A stretch of 64,000 nucleotides of DNA from Tessaracoccus sp. SD287 (GTDB taxonomy: Bacteria > Actinomycetota > Actinomycetes > Propionibacteriales > Propionibacteriaceae): NCBI RefSeq assembly GCF_017355265.1, contig NZ_JADIJQ010000015.1, positions 1 through 64,000 on the forward strand. Reading direction: 5' to 3'. Under the pieces are notes generated by a model. That model did no database searches and was not told where the DNA came from. It saw only the letters and a program-made list of their open reading frames with translations. This document shows positions 8,269 through 17,153 of this stretch, one piece after another (within the stretch, counting starts at the first letter, position 1; every line of letters begins with the position of its first letter). The translations under genes were made by a program, and so were the position numbers.

Positions 8269-11200
8269 ATGACCCTCGAGGACCCACATTCTCTACCCGA
8301 AGGCGCTTATGACGCCGTGGTCACCAGCGAAATCGAGGCTCGACTGCGCAAGACGCTCCTGCAGCGGGAAATCACAAAGATCGATGAGGCACACCTACCT
8401 GACTTGCTTTCCCGCCATGTACAGGGCAGTCTGCGTCGTTACCTGACCGGATTGAAGGCTGAGGATCGTGTTGCCGCGGTGAACTCGCTGTTGGAAAACA
8501 TCGACGCGGCCGGGGACATGATTCCAGGTCCACCGAGCAAACTCATCTCTCTGCGTCCTGAGCCTGGACCAAGTGTTCAAGCTCGTCACGGTGTTCACCC
8601 GGTCATGCCCCTCAGCGAGGTGGCGCTCCTGACCAATACCGGTTCGGAACCGAACTTCGGCCACGAGATCCGCGGAGAGTTGGCGACCGCTGACGAGGTG
8701 TATCTCATCTGCGCGTTCATCAAGTGGTACGGAATCCGGACCCTCGAGCGTCAGATGCGGGAACTGGCGGAGCGCAACGCCACCTTCAAGGTGCTGACTT
8801 CCACGTACCTTGGCTCAACCGAGCGTCGCGCCCTCGACCGACTCGTCCGGGAGTTCGGCGCCGAGGTCCGCATCAGCTACGAAATCGAGCGCACCCGACT
8901 GCACGCGAAGGCCTGGCTCTTCCACCGAGACAGCCAGTTCCACACCGCATATGTCGGCTCCTCCAATCTGACGAGTACTGCACTCCTTGACGGCGTCGAG
9001 TGGAACGTTCGGCTCAGCCGCTCAGTGACTCCCAGCCTGCTCCGAAAGTTTGGCGCAACGTTCGAGACCTACTGGAACAGCGAGAATTTCGAGGAGTACC
9101 TCCCTGATCGCGATGGCGACCGGCTCGAAGCGGCCCTCGCCGAAGCCCGCGGCGGTGGCGCCGCTCACCGCGTGACGATCTCCCTATCGGGCCTAGAAGT
9201 ACGCCCCTACCCGCACCAGCGCTCCATCCTTGAGGCTCTCGAGGTCGAGCGGACGGTGCATGGCCACCATCGAAACCTTGTCGTCGCAGCGACGGGCACA
9301 GGCAAGACCGTCGTTGCGGCCTTGGATTACCGTCGGTTGTGCCACGGTGACCGCCGCCCCTCACTGCTCTTTGTAGCGCACCGCAAGGAGATCCTGGACC
9401 AAGCACGACGTACGTACCGTGAGGTGCTTAACGACCCAAACTTCGGCGAGCTGTACGTAGGCGGATCTCGCCCCGAGACATGGCGACACGTCTTCGCTTC
9501 CGTTCAGTCGCTGAGCGCTGCAGTCGTCGGTGGTATGCGTCCGGAGGCCTTCGAGATCGTCGTTATCGATGAGTTCCACCATGCTGCTTCATCGAGTTAC
9601 CAACAGCTGCTGACCCATCTGCAACCGAAGGAACTGCTCGGCCTCACTGCTACCCCTGAACGCACTGACGGCATCGATGTTCGCAAGTACTTTGACGGCA
9701 GGACCGCTGCTGAGATCCGCCTGTGGGACGCCCTTGAAGCCGAGTTGCTGGTGCCCTTCCACTACTTCGGTCTCAGCGATGGCACCGATCTCACGCAGGT
9801 GTCATGGCGAAGCGGACGCTACGACCCTGTCGAGCTCGAAAACCTCTACACAGCAAATACTGCCCGACTGCGTGTCGTCTTGAGTCAGCTGCAGGACAAA
9901 GTGCCTGACCTGACGGCCATGCGTGCGCTCGGGTTCTGCAGCGGTGTCAAGCACGCCCAGTTCATGTCTGATGCGTTCAACCAGGCGGGGATATCCGCAG
10001 CATGGGTGAGCGGAGCCACCGCTCCAATCGAGCGCGCCCAGACACTCCGAGACCTGACCGCTAGGAAGGTCAACATCGTCTTCAGCGCTGATGTCTTCAA
10101 CGAGGGGCTGGACCTACCGGACGTCGACACCGTCTTGTTCCTGCGTCCAACAGAGTCAGCCACGCTCTTCCTTCAGCAACTTGGGCGAGGATTGCGTCGC
10201 ACCAAGGACAAGGCAGTCCTTACAGTTCTGGACTTCGTGGGCAATCACCGCAAGGAGTACCGCTTCGATACGCGTCTGACAGCACTGACGGGAATCGCGC
10301 GCGGAACCCTCCGGGAGCACGTAGAGCGCGAGTTCCCGGAGCTGCCAGCCGGATCACAGCTGCTTCTCGACCGTCACACACAAGCCCAGATCCTCGAATC
10401 GCTGAAGCGCCAGATCACTACGCGTTGGGCAGAGACGGTGAAAACACTCAGGAACCTAGGCGACGTGACCCTTGCCCACTTCCTTGAGGCCAGCGATGTG
10501 CCGCTGAGCCAAGTGCTGAAGACGGACCGCAGCTGGACACAGCTACGCCGCGAAGCAGGGTTGCCAACCCCACCCGGTGGAGAACACGAGACACCGCTAC
10601 TCAAGCGCGTCGCTGCCTTCGCTCACGTGGAGGATGCTGAGCGCCTCTACAGGTACCGCGAGGTGCTCACCGGTTCCACGCCCTATGCGCACTTGTCCCC
10701 CACCGACCAGATCTGGGCTCGGATGGTTCTCTTCTCACTGTGGCCGAACCTGCCGTTCGACAATTACGAAACACCTCTGCAGATCATCCGCAGTGAGCAG
10801 GCCGTGGTCTCCGACATCCTCGACGTGATGCAACTAGGCGTTGACTCCGCCACCCATCTGCCGGAGCCGCTCTCCGCCGGATTGTCATGGCGACCGCTAC
10901 GGTCCCATATGAGGTACTCCCGTGAGGAACTATGTGCCGGTCTCGATTACGCCTCTCTAGACCGTAAACCTGCCAACATGCGCGAAGGAGTGTTCTACGC
11001 CGCAGACCTCGATACGGATGCGCTCCTGGTCACGGTCAATAAGGCTGAGCACGAGTTCAGTTCGACCACCATGTACGAGGATTACGCGATCAGCAGCGAG
11101 CTCTTCCATTGGGAAAGTCAGTCACGCACCACGGTGGCTTCGCCCACCGGGCAGCGATACATCAACCAACGCACCACTCGCAGCAACATCCTTATTTTCA

Positions 11201-11367
11201 TGCGCCCCCAGCGGTCATCCGAGCTGGGTAAGGGCGCCCCATACCTGCTCTTGGGGCACGCCGACTACGTGCAGCATGAAGGAGAGCGGCCGATCGCGAT
11301 TACGTGGCGTCTGCGGCGACAGATGTCACAGGACCAATTCGCGGTTGCTGCAGTCACAAGCATCTAG
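8269..11367 (+). CDS. PLD-nuclease/SF2 helicase/DUF3427 protein
   Basis: A 1032-residue protein joining three parts. Near residues 205-235 is a phospholipase-D-like nuclease site: HAK, then GSSNL about 17 residues later. A superfamily 2 helicase core follows: Walker A ATGTGKT near 345, the DEAH-type box VIDEFHH near 430, LTATPERTDG near 460 and motif VI QQLGRGLRR near 637. The last 350 residues match the DUF3427 region that follows this helicase type. The likely activity is ATP-driven DNA translocation coupled to cleavage; the family is often found near mobile and defence genes. I chose the ATG at 8269 because known members begin close to this point; an ATG at 8176 would add 31 unlikely residues. 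Base composition is poorer in G+C than in neighbouring core genes. Confidence 0.8.
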   Translation: MTLEDPHSLPEGAYDAVVTSEIEARLRKTLLQREITKIDEAHLPDLLSRHVQGSLRRYLTGLKAEDRVAAVNSLLENIDAAGDMIPGPPSKLISLRPEPGPSVQARHGVHPVMPLSEVALLTNTGSEPNFGHEIRGELATADEVYLICAFIKWYGIRTLERQMRELAERNATFKVLTSTYLGSTERRALDRLVREFGAEVRISYEIERTRLHAKAWLFHRDSQFHTAYVGSSNLTSTALLDGVEWNVRLSRSVTPSLLRKFGATFETYWNSENFEEYLPDRDGDRLEAALAEARGGGAAHRVTISLSGLEVRPYPHQRSILEALEVERTVHGHHRNLVVAATGTGKTVVAALDYRRLCHGDRRPSLLFVAHRKEILDQARRTYREVLNDPNFGELYVGGSRPETWRHVFASVQSLSAAVVGGMRPEAFEIVVIDEFHHAASSSYQQLLTHLQPKELLGLTATPERTDGIDVRKYFDGRTAAEIRLWDALEAELLVPFHYFGLSDGTDLTQVSWRSGRYDPVELENLYTANTARLRVVLSQLQDKVPDLTAMRALGFCSGVKHAQFMSDAFNQAGISAAWVSGATAPIERAQTLRDLTARKVNIVFSADVFNEGLDLPDVDTVLFLRPTESATLFLQQLGRGLRRTKDKAVLTVLDFVGNHRKEYRFDTRLTALTGIARGTLREHVEREFPELPAGSQLLLDRHTQAQILESLKRQITTRWAETVKTLRNLGDVTLAHFLEASDVPLSQVLKTDRSWTQLRREAGLPTPPGGEHETPLLKRVAAFAHVEDAERLYRYREVLTGSTPYAHLSPTDQIWARMVLFSLWPNLPFDNYETPLQIIRSEQAVVSDILDVMQLGVDSATHLPEPLSAGLSWRPLRSHMRYSREELCAGLDYASLDRKPANMREGVFYAADLDTDALLVTVNKAEHEFSSTTMYEDYAISSELFHWESQSRTTVASPTGQRYINQRTTRSNILIFMRPQRSSELGKGAPYLLLGHADYVQHEGERPIAITWRLRRQMSQDQFAVAAVTSI

Positions 11368-11485
11368 TAAGACAACTCAGCTAACGACTGTGGAGCCCCT
11401 CAGTGGTGGATCGGCGCGGAGTAGGTCAGCGTGGGGATCTTGCGCTCCCCGTGTCCTACATCCAGTCCCGTGCTACACCCTCCTC

Positions 11486-11947
11486 ATGGCCACCATCACC
11501 TCCATCCTGGACGTCCTCGCCGCATCCGTGACCCCAGCACTCGCCAACGCCGTCCCGGGCGCCGAACTACGCCAGCAGCGGCCGCAGGACGCCGAGTCCC
11601 TCGCCTGTCTCTACCTGCTCGGACTTTCTCCCACTGAGGCCACCCACCACCTGACTGCGCCCCGTCCCGGCCCGAGGAACCAACCCATCCCCGCGGCCAC
11701 CTCCACGGCCGAGGTCCTGTTCAGCTTCCACGGCACCCAGGCGCCGCAACTGCTCGAGTCGGTGCTCACCACGCTTCACCAGCAGCCCGTTGTCCAGGTC
11801 GGCGACCAGCCCGTCCCGGTGCGGCTGCAGCCGACATCCTGGGCTGATCTGTGCGCGATCTGGACCATGCTCGGTGAGCCACACTCGCCCTGCCTCGTCT
11901 ACCAGGTGGGGCCGTTCGACGTGGATACGACCATCGGTCCCGGCTGA
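11486..11947 (+). CDS. DUF4255 / Pvc16-like protein, orphan
   Basis: A 153-residue protein that follows the pattern of DUF4255, the N-terminal domain of Pvc16, a cap/tail-completion protein of extracellular contractile injection systems. Matching features are an N-terminal helix ITSILDVLAASVTPAL, then PGAELRQQRP, LYLLGLSPT, RNQPIP, LLESVLTTLHQQPVV, and the end segment SWADLCAIWTMLGEPHSPCL followed by VYQVGPFDVD. In the family the last part reads like a Leu-x3-Trp helix and a Tyr-Gln-Val strand. No sheath, tube, baseplate or ATPase gene of such a system is in the window, so this copy stands alone. It is shorter than typical members by perhaps 30 residues. The family assignment is by eye. Confidence 0.55.
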   Translation: MATITSILDVLAASVTPALANAVPGAELRQQRPQDAESLACLYLLGLSPTEATHHLTAPRPGPRNQPIPAATSTAEVLFSFHGTQAPQLLESVLTTLHQQPVVQVGDQPVPVRLQPTSWADLCAIWTMLGEPHSPCLVYQVGPFDVDTTIGPG

Positions 11948-12073
11948 GCTGATCCCCCGTCCCGCCGACGGCCGGCACGCCACGGTGGGCGACACTGATC
12001 ACGCGGCTCCATCCGCCGCGTCTGATATCGCCGTCGACACCGCAGCCCGACCCTGAGGCGTATCGTCGATGGC

Positions 12074-12235
12074 ATGTGGACACTCCTGGTCATCCTGCTC
12101 GTCGCCTGGGCGGTGCTGTCAATCATCGGTTTCGTCTTCGAGGGTCTGATGTGGCTGGCCCTCATCGGAATCGTGCTGTTCATCGGAACGTTCGTCATCG
12201 GCATCATCCGGCAGAACGGCAAGCGCCTGCGCTGA
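12074..12235 (+). CDS. Small hydrophobic membrane protein (53 aa)
   Basis: A 53-residue protein, almost wholly hydrophobic, with two probable membrane segments (LLVILLVAWAVLSIIGFVF and MWLALIGIVLFIGTFVIGII) and a basic tail RQNGKRLR. Small proteins of this layout are common in actinobacteria and have no assigned function. The positive C-terminal tail predicts it faces the cytoplasm. It is preceded by a 126-base gap and followed by a 243-base gap, so it is probably its own unit. Confidence 0.6.
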   Translation: MWTLLVILLVAWAVLSIIGFVFEGLMWLALIGIVLFIGTFVIGIIRQNGKRLR

Positions 12236-12419
12236 TCACAGGTTCGGTGAGTCACCCGTGGCAGCCGACGTGCCTCGACGACTGGTCGGGCACCGCTCAC
12301 AGCCGCGTGCGTCGGCCAGACCTGGCCTTGCTCCGGGGAGCATCACGTCACGCGGACATCACATCTGGTGGAACGGCTGAATTTCTCGGGTTGCTCAAAC
12401 TACACTAGGACTAGCTGTC

Positions 12420-12429
12420 GGCAATTGCC
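12420..12429. promoter_or_regulatory. Palindrome upstream of desaturase
   Basis: A perfect ten-base palindrome, GGCAATTGCC, lies 50 bases before the desaturase start in a locally AT-richer stretch (about 12370-12478) that probably holds the promoter. It may be a repressor half-site pair. No clear -10/-35 pair can be named. Confidence 0.25.
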
Positions 12430-12478
12430 TGTGGCGTACAAGATGTAAATGTGCATCCAGATCCATAGGTAAAACTGC

Positions 12479-13588
12479 ATGAGCGAAACCCTCCTGGCTC
12501 CCGCCGCACCGGCGGTGACGATCTCCAAGTACAAGGACGCGAGCTCCTTCCCGCCCCAGCTGCGGGCCTACGTGGAGGTGTCCACCGTGGCCAAGGAACT
12601 GGGCCTGCTGAAGAAGGCACGCTGGTTCTACATCCTGCTGATGGTCGGCCTCGGTCTGGCCCTGGCTGGTTGCGTCGCCGGGTTCATCCTGCTTGGTGAC
12701 AGCTGGTTCCAGCTGCTGATCGCCGGCGCCCTGGGCGTCATCATCACCCAGTTCGCGTTCATCGGCCACGAGGCCGACCACAACCAGGTGCTGGAGTCCA
12801 GCGAGAACAACCACAAGCTGGCCCGCATCCTCGCCGTGGGTGTCGTTGGCCTGAGCCTGTCCTGGTGGAACAACAAGCACTCTCGCCACCATGGCAACCC
12901 CAACCGGGTCGGCAAGGACCCCGACATCGAGCGCGACACCGTCTCCTTCCTCGAAGAGGACGCCGCCAGCTCACGCGGGATCGTCCGCTGGATCAACCGT
13001 CGCCAGGGCTGGCTGTTCCTGCCCCTGCTGACCCTTGAGGGCGTCAACCTGTACAAGCACAGCTTCACCTACGTCCTGGGTCGCGGCCCGGTCACCAAGC
13101 GGTGGAGCGAACTGGCAATGATGCTGACCCACTTCGCGGTGCTGCTGGTGCCGGTGTTCCTGATGCTGCCGCTGGGCATGGCCTTCGCCTTCCTGGGCGT
13201 CCACTTCGCCGTCTTTGGTTTCTACATGGGTGGCGCGTTCGCCCCCAACCACACCGGCATGCCGATCGTGGACAAGAAGGCCAAGCTCGACTTCTTCACC
13301 AAGCAGGTGCGGATGTCGCGCAACATCAAGGGCGGCTGGGCCGCCAGCCTGCTGATGGGTGGCCTGAACTACCAGATCGAGCACCACCTGTTCCCGACGA
13401 TGGCGCGCCCCCACCTGGGCCGCGTGCGCAGCATCGTCAAGGAGTACTGCGAGACCCACAACGTGCCCTACACCGAGACCACCCTGCTGCAGTCCTATGG
13501 CGTGGTCATCCGCTACCTCAACGAGGTCGGACTGGCTGCCCGCGACCCGTTCGCCTGCCCCATGAACACCCAGTTCCGCCGCGTCTGA
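12479..13588 (+). CDS. Membrane fatty-acid (acyl-CoA) desaturase
   Basis: An integral-membrane di-iron desaturase that introduces a double bond into fatty acyl chains using electrons from a ferredoxin or oxidoreductase partner. All three histidine boxes are present: HEADH at 97-101, HSRHH at 134-138 and QIEHH near 301-305. A Gln in the third box is typical of front-end or linoleoyl-CoA-type desaturases; mycobacterial DesA3 is a relative of this superfamily. Four or so membrane segments flank the boxes. The length of 369 residues is normal. No electron-transfer partner gene is adjacent. The AT-richer region and palindrome just upstream suggest its own regulated promoter, perhaps temperature- or fatty-acid-responsive, which is inference. 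Confidence 0.88.
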   Translation: MSETLLAPAAPAVTISKYKDASSFPPQLRAYVEVSTVAKELGLLKKARWFYILLMVGLGLALAGCVAGFILLGDSWFQLLIAGALGVIITQFAFIGHEADHNQVLESSENNHKLARILAVGVVGLSLSWWNNKHSRHHGNPNRVGKDPDIERDTVSFLEEDAASSRGIVRWINRRQGWLFLPLLTLEGVNLYKHSFTYVLGRGPVTKRWSELAMMLTHFAVLLVPVFLMLPLGMAFAFLGVHFAVFGFYMGGAFAPNHTGMPIVDKKAKLDFFTKQVRMSRNIKGGWAASLLMGGLNYQIEHHLFPTMARPHLGRVRSIVKEYCETHNVPYTETTLLQSYGVVIRYLNEVGLAARDPFACPMNTQFRRV

Positions 13589-13610
13589 GCACGCACCCCG
13601 CACCACCACC

Positions 13611-13646
13611 CGAGACCCGGGCCGCCACCGTGCGGTCCGGGTCTCG
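13611..13646 (+). terminator. Hairpin terminator after desaturase
   Basis: Arms CGAGACCCGG and CCGGGTCTCG are perfectly complementary, with the inner bases partly paired as well. It begins 23 bases after the desaturase stop codon. There is no U-tract. The remaining bases up to 13869 hold no gene I can support. Confidence 0.65.
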
Positions 13647-13869
13647 TCGTCTGGGGGTGCCGGGAGCAGGACGGCGCTCTTCCCCGCATGCCCTGGCGTG
13701 GCTTACGCTCGGCGGGTGACAGGACGACCCTGTCCCCCTCGCTGGACACGACCCCTGATGGCGGCCCCCCTTCCACACTGGCGGTGCCTGCGCGACGCCA
13801 GGTTCACTGCCGACCCACGTGTCGTCCCTGGACATCACTGCGTCGGCGCCCTGCCGAATTGAGTCCGCC

Positions 13870-15447
13870 ATGCGCCACCCCACCGTCCTGTCTGTCCCCT
13901 TCCGCCTCGCTGCTGCCCTGGTGACAGCGCTCACGGTGCTCGTGACCGGCATCCTGCCCGCCAGCGCTGAGCCCGCGCGTCCGCTGCCCGCGATCGTCGT
14001 GGTCTCCATCCCCGACGCCCAGTTCCGTGAGTGCCTGCGACTCCGACTTGGCCTGGCCCCCGGCGTGCCCATCTGGGACGTCCACCTGAACGCGATCCCG
14101 ACGCTCGACTGCAGCGCTCGACCCATCTCGAACCTGACCGGGTGGCAGCACCTGATCAACATGACCGATTTCTCCGGCTACGAGATGAACCTCACCGGCT
14201 CGCTGACGGTGCCCGCGCAACTGACCAGACTGGAGCGGATCAACCTCAACCGCAACACCCTGACCACCATCTCCTTCCCCGCCGCACTCACCGGCCTGAA
14301 GGAGATCCGTCTGATCGGCAACCGGCTCCACCGCATCTCGCTGACCAACAGCGCCACCCGGATCCAGGACGTCCACCTGGGGAACAACCGGCTCACCGAC
14401 CTCAGCAGCCTGTCGTGGATGCCGACCTCGGCGCAGGTGCACGCCGGAGCCCAGCAGATTCCGCTGCCGACCGTTCCGCTGGGTGTCGCCACCACCCTCA
14501 CCCTGCGCGACCACCGCGGCCGGGCGCCCGCCCTCACCGTGGCGTTCGGCACCACCTACTCCGGCGGCGTGCTGACCAACACCACTGCGGGGACCAAGAT
14601 CCACTCGTTCACCCAGACCGGCCCCAGCACCCCGTACGGCACGTACTCGGGATTGGTCGTCCAGACCGCGACGATGGCGCCGGCCACCGGCAAGCTGGGT
14701 GACCACACCGGTGACGGCCTGACCGACATCTTCGCCACCGATGCCGGCGGCAACCTGCTGTTCTTCCGTGGCTCGGCGTCCGGCCCGGCCACGTTCCTGG
14801 GCAGTCGCGGCTCCGGGTTGGGGCCGATGACCTCCATGAACCAGATCAACGACATCACCGGCGACAACCGCTCCGACCTGCTGATGCGTCGCGGCGGGGA
14901 CCAGTCGCTGTGGTTGTACCGCAGCTTCTCCCTGGGCTACCTCGAGCCGTGGCAGCGGATGGGTCAGAACTGGGGCGGCATGGACCAGATCGTCCCCGCC
15001 TTCAACCTGGCCGGCGGCTCGACCCAGTACGTCGTGGCCCGTCGCGCCTCGGATGGGCTGCTGTTCCGCTACACCCTCACCGCCGCGGGGCTCACCGACA
15101 TCCGGCTGATCGGACAGCACTGGCAGGGCATGCGCCAGATTCTCTCGGTGGGTGACTTCAACGCCGACGGCCGCTCCGACGTGCTCGCGATCCGCGCCAG
15201 TGACGGCACCTTGTGGGCCTACGACGGCACCCCACAGGGGACGATCGGGGCCGGCCGGCAGGTCGGCCACGGGTGGAACGGGTTCATCCGCGGCTTCAGC
15301 GCCGGCGACATGTCCGGGGACGGCCGCCACGACCTGCTCAGCCAGCGCAACGACGGCGCGGTGTTCGTCTACAACAATCTCATCGGACGCTGGGCACCCG
15401 CCCGCCAGATCATGAGCGGTGCCAGCGGGTATGTGCTGATGGCCTGA
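13870..15447 (+). CDS. Secreted LRR and FG-GAP repeat protein
   Basis: A secreted protein of 525 residues. A Sec signal peptide (MRHPTVLSVPFRLAAALVTA onward, ending ASA) is followed by a leucine-rich-repeat region with units such as LERINLNRNTLTTISF, LKEIRLIGNRLHRISL and IQDVHLGNNRLTDLSS. A linker then leads to FG-GAP/VCBS-like repeats that carry calcium-type loops: DHTGDGLTDIF, DITGDNRSDLL, DFNADGRSDVL and DMSGDGRHDLL. The repeats resemble integrin-alpha or lectin beta-propeller blades. The N-terminal repeats suggest a binding face, so an adhesin or matrix-binding role is plausible but unproven. I chose the ATG at 13870, directly before the signal peptide. There is no cell-wall anchor at the C-terminus. 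Confidence 0.72.
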   Translation: MRHPTVLSVPFRLAAALVTALTVLVTGILPASAEPARPLPAIVVVSIPDAQFRECLRLRLGLAPGVPIWDVHLNAIPTLDCSARPISNLTGWQHLINMTDFSGYEMNLTGSLTVPAQLTRLERINLNRNTLTTISFPAALTGLKEIRLIGNRLHRISLTNSATRIQDVHLGNNRLTDLSSLSWMPTSAQVHAGAQQIPLPTVPLGVATTLTLRDHRGRAPALTVAFGTTYSGGVLTNTTAGTKIHSFTQTGPSTPYGTYSGLVVQTATMAPATGKLGDHTGDGLTDIFATDAGGNLLFFRGSASGPATFLGSRGSGLGPMTSMNQINDITGDNRSDLLMRRGGDQSLWLYRSFSLGYLEPWQRMGQNWGGMDQIVPAFNLAGGSTQYVVARRASDGLLFRYTLTAAGLTDIRLIGQHWQGMRQILSVGDFNADGRSDVLAIRASDGTLWAYDGTPQGTIGAGRQVGHGWNGFIRGFSAGDMSGDGRHDLLSQRNDGAVFVYNNLIGRWAPARQIMSGASGYVLMA

Positions 15448-15453
15448 ACAGCC

Positions 15454-16314
15454 TCAGTCCTGGGCCTGGGGCAGGCGCACCTTCCCGCTGCGGCGCGGGT
15501 TGGACGGCGGCGGCACCACCGGGCCAATGTCACCATCGGGTGCCTGGTCGAGGTCGACGATCACCGGCGCGTGGTCGCTGGGCAGCTTCCCCTTGCGGGC
15601 CGCACGGTCGACCCACGCCGCCTGCACCCGTCCGGCCACCGAGGACGAGGTCAGCACCAGGTCGATGCGCATGCCCAGGTCCTGGTGGAACATGCCGGCC
15701 CGGTAGTCCCAGTAGGAGAACAGCCGCTGGTGTTCGGGCCAGCGTGCCCGGACCACGTCGACCAGCCCGAAGTTGGCCAGCCGTTGCCGTTCGGCTGCGG
15801 TGACATGGGTGTGGCCGACGTAGGCGGCCGGGTCGAACAGGTCCTGGTCGGCGGGGGCGACGTTCATGTCCCCGCACAGCGCGACATCGTCGGGGCCGGC
15901 GGCGACCACCCCCGCCAGGGCGTCGAGCCAGGCCAGCTTGTAGTCATAGTGCGGATGGCCCACCTCGCGTCCGTTGGGGACGTACAGGCTGTGCACGCGG
16001 ACCCCACCGCAGGTGGCGCTGATCGCCCGCGCCTCGATCGTCCCTTCGTAGTCGGGCTGGCCGGCGAAGTCGGTCTCCACGTCGGCCAGACCAACCCGCG
16101 ACAACAGCGCCACACCGTTGAACTGGCCCTGGCCGTGGTGGGCGGCCTCGTACCCGAGGTCGGCCAGCGGACCGGCGAACAAGTCGAAGAAGGCGGCGTC
16201 GCTGAGCTTGGTCTCCTGCAGGCACACCACGTCGGGGCGGCGCTGCTCGAGCCACGGCAGCAACCTGGGCAGGCGTTGTTTGGCGGAGTTGACGTTCCAG
16301 GTGGCGATCCTCAC
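15454..16314 (-). CDS. xth: Exodeoxyribonuclease III
   Basis: A Mg-dependent AP endonuclease and 3'-5' exonuclease of base-excision repair, 286 residues. Family motifs are in order: TWNVNSAKQR at the N-terminus, LQETKL with the metal-binding Glu, CGDMNVAP with the catalytic Asp-x-Asn, and SDHAPVIVDL with the general-base His. A short basic, Pro-rich tail follows. The start codon overlaps the stop of the upstream NAD(P)-binding gene by four bases, so the two are probably translated together. Its stop lies only six bases from the end of the convergent LRR/FG-GAP gene. Confidence 0.92.
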   Translation of the reverse strand: MRIATWNVNSAKQRLPRLLPWLEQRRPDVVCLQETKLSDAAFFDLFAGPLADLGYEAAHHGQGQFNGVALLSRVGLADVETDFAGQPDYEGTIEARAISATCGGVRVHSLYVPNGREVGHPHYDYKLAWLDALAGVVAAGPDDVALCGDMNVAPADQDLFDPAAYVGHTHVTAAERQRLANFGLVDVVRARWPEHQRLFSYWDYRAGMFHQDLGMRIDLVLTSSSVAGRVQAAWVDRAARKGKLPSDHAPVIVDLDQAPDGDIGPVVPPPSNPRRSGKVRLPQAQD

Positions 16315-16982
16315 GACGCGATGCCCTGCGGGTTCACGGCCTGGCTGACCGGGGTCTCGCCGTCGTTGAAGTCGATCGTCCGGCCGATGGCGGCGGGCTC
16401 GGTGACCACGGCGACGATCATCTGGGCCACATTGCCGCGCGATACCTGACCGCTGCCCGGGGCACCGTCGGCGTCGAGGACCTCGACCATGCCGGTGGGG
16501 TTGTCGGTGGTCAACCTGCTGGGACCAAGGATCGTCCAGTCGAGCCTGCTGGCCCGCAGCGCCTGGTCAGCCGCGGCCTTGGCCTCGGCGTAGGCGAAGA
16601 ACGAATTGTCGGGCTCGACACCGTGGTCGGCACCGGCGCCGGCGTAACTGACCATGACGTAGCGGCCCACCCCGGCGATGGTGGCAGCCTCGATGGAGGT
16701 GATGGCGGCGTCCCGGTCGACGGCATAGGTGCGTTCTGGGTTGCCGCCGCCAGCGCCGGCCGACCAGACCAGGACGTCCTGTCCGACGAGCAGGTCGGTG
16801 AAGGCGGCGGTGTCGAGGTGCTGGACGTCGGCGACGTGCGGGGTGGCGCCCGTGGCCGCGACCTCAGCCTCGTGGTCGGGGTTGCGGATCACCGAGGTGA
16901 CCTCGTGGCCGGCCTCGACCAGCAGGGGTGCGGCCAGCAGGGCGACTCGTCCGTGTCCGCCGATGATCATGATGCGTGCCAT
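16311..16982 (-). CDS. NAD(P)-binding SDR-type reductase
   Basis: A 223-residue extended or atypical SDR of the NAD(P)H-binding family (NmrA/YwnB-like). The Rossmann motif is IIGGHGRVALLAAPLL at residues 6-21, followed by HVADV, VWSAGAGG and YVMVSYAGA, the last taking the place of the usual YxxxK region; YAEAKAAADQAL then supplies Tyr and Lys. Such proteins reduce quinones or flavins or act as redox sensors; the substrate is unknown. It is co-transcribed with exonuclease III through a four-base overlap. Palindromic repeats fill the gap upstream. Confidence 0.78.
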   Translation of the reverse strand: MARIMIIGGHGRVALLAAPLLVEAGHEVTSVIRNPDHEAEVAATGATPHVADVQHLDTAAFTDLLVGQDVLVWSAGAGGGNPERTYAVDRDAAITSIEAATIAGVGRYVMVSYAGAGADHGVEPDNSFFAYAEAKAAADQALRASRLDWTILGPSRLTTDNPTGMVEVLDADGAPGSGQVSRGNVAQMIVAVVTEPAAIGRTIDFNDGETPVSQAVNPQGIAS

Positions 16983-17038
16983 GGTTTCCTCCGGGATGGT
17001 GGGGCATCGGTGAGTCCCACCCTAAGCGGCGTGGTCAA

Positions 17039-17059
17039 CTGCTGACGCTGCGTCAGCAG
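17039..17059. repeat. CTGCTGAC palindrome, copy 1
   Basis: Perfect inverted repeat CTGCTGACGC / GCGTCAGCAG with a central T. It is one of seven related elements in the window. It lies 57 bases before the start of the NAD(P)-binding gene, and its outer flanks do not pair. Confidence 0.75.
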
Positions 17060-17100
17060 ACCCACACGCAGCACGCGGAGGCTGGTCGGCGACCGGCCCC

Positions 17101-17133
17101 GGGCATCTGCTGACGCTGCGTCAGCAGATGCCC
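17101..17133. repeat. CTGCTGAC palindrome, copy 2 (longest)
   Basis: Perfect inverted repeat with 16-base arms, GGGCATCTGCTGACGC and its complement, around a central T. It sits 21 bases beyond the stop codon of the GHL10 gene on the minus strand, where it could also act as a transcription terminator. The core is identical to copy 1, 42 bases away. Confidence 0.8.
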
Positions 17134-17153
17134 AGCGGCTCAGCGGCGCCTCC

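Noticed and set aside
13804-15330. Long minus-strand frame opposite the LRR/FG-GAP gene
   Set aside because: Low-complexity product without a family; the plus strand has a signal peptide and regular repeats.
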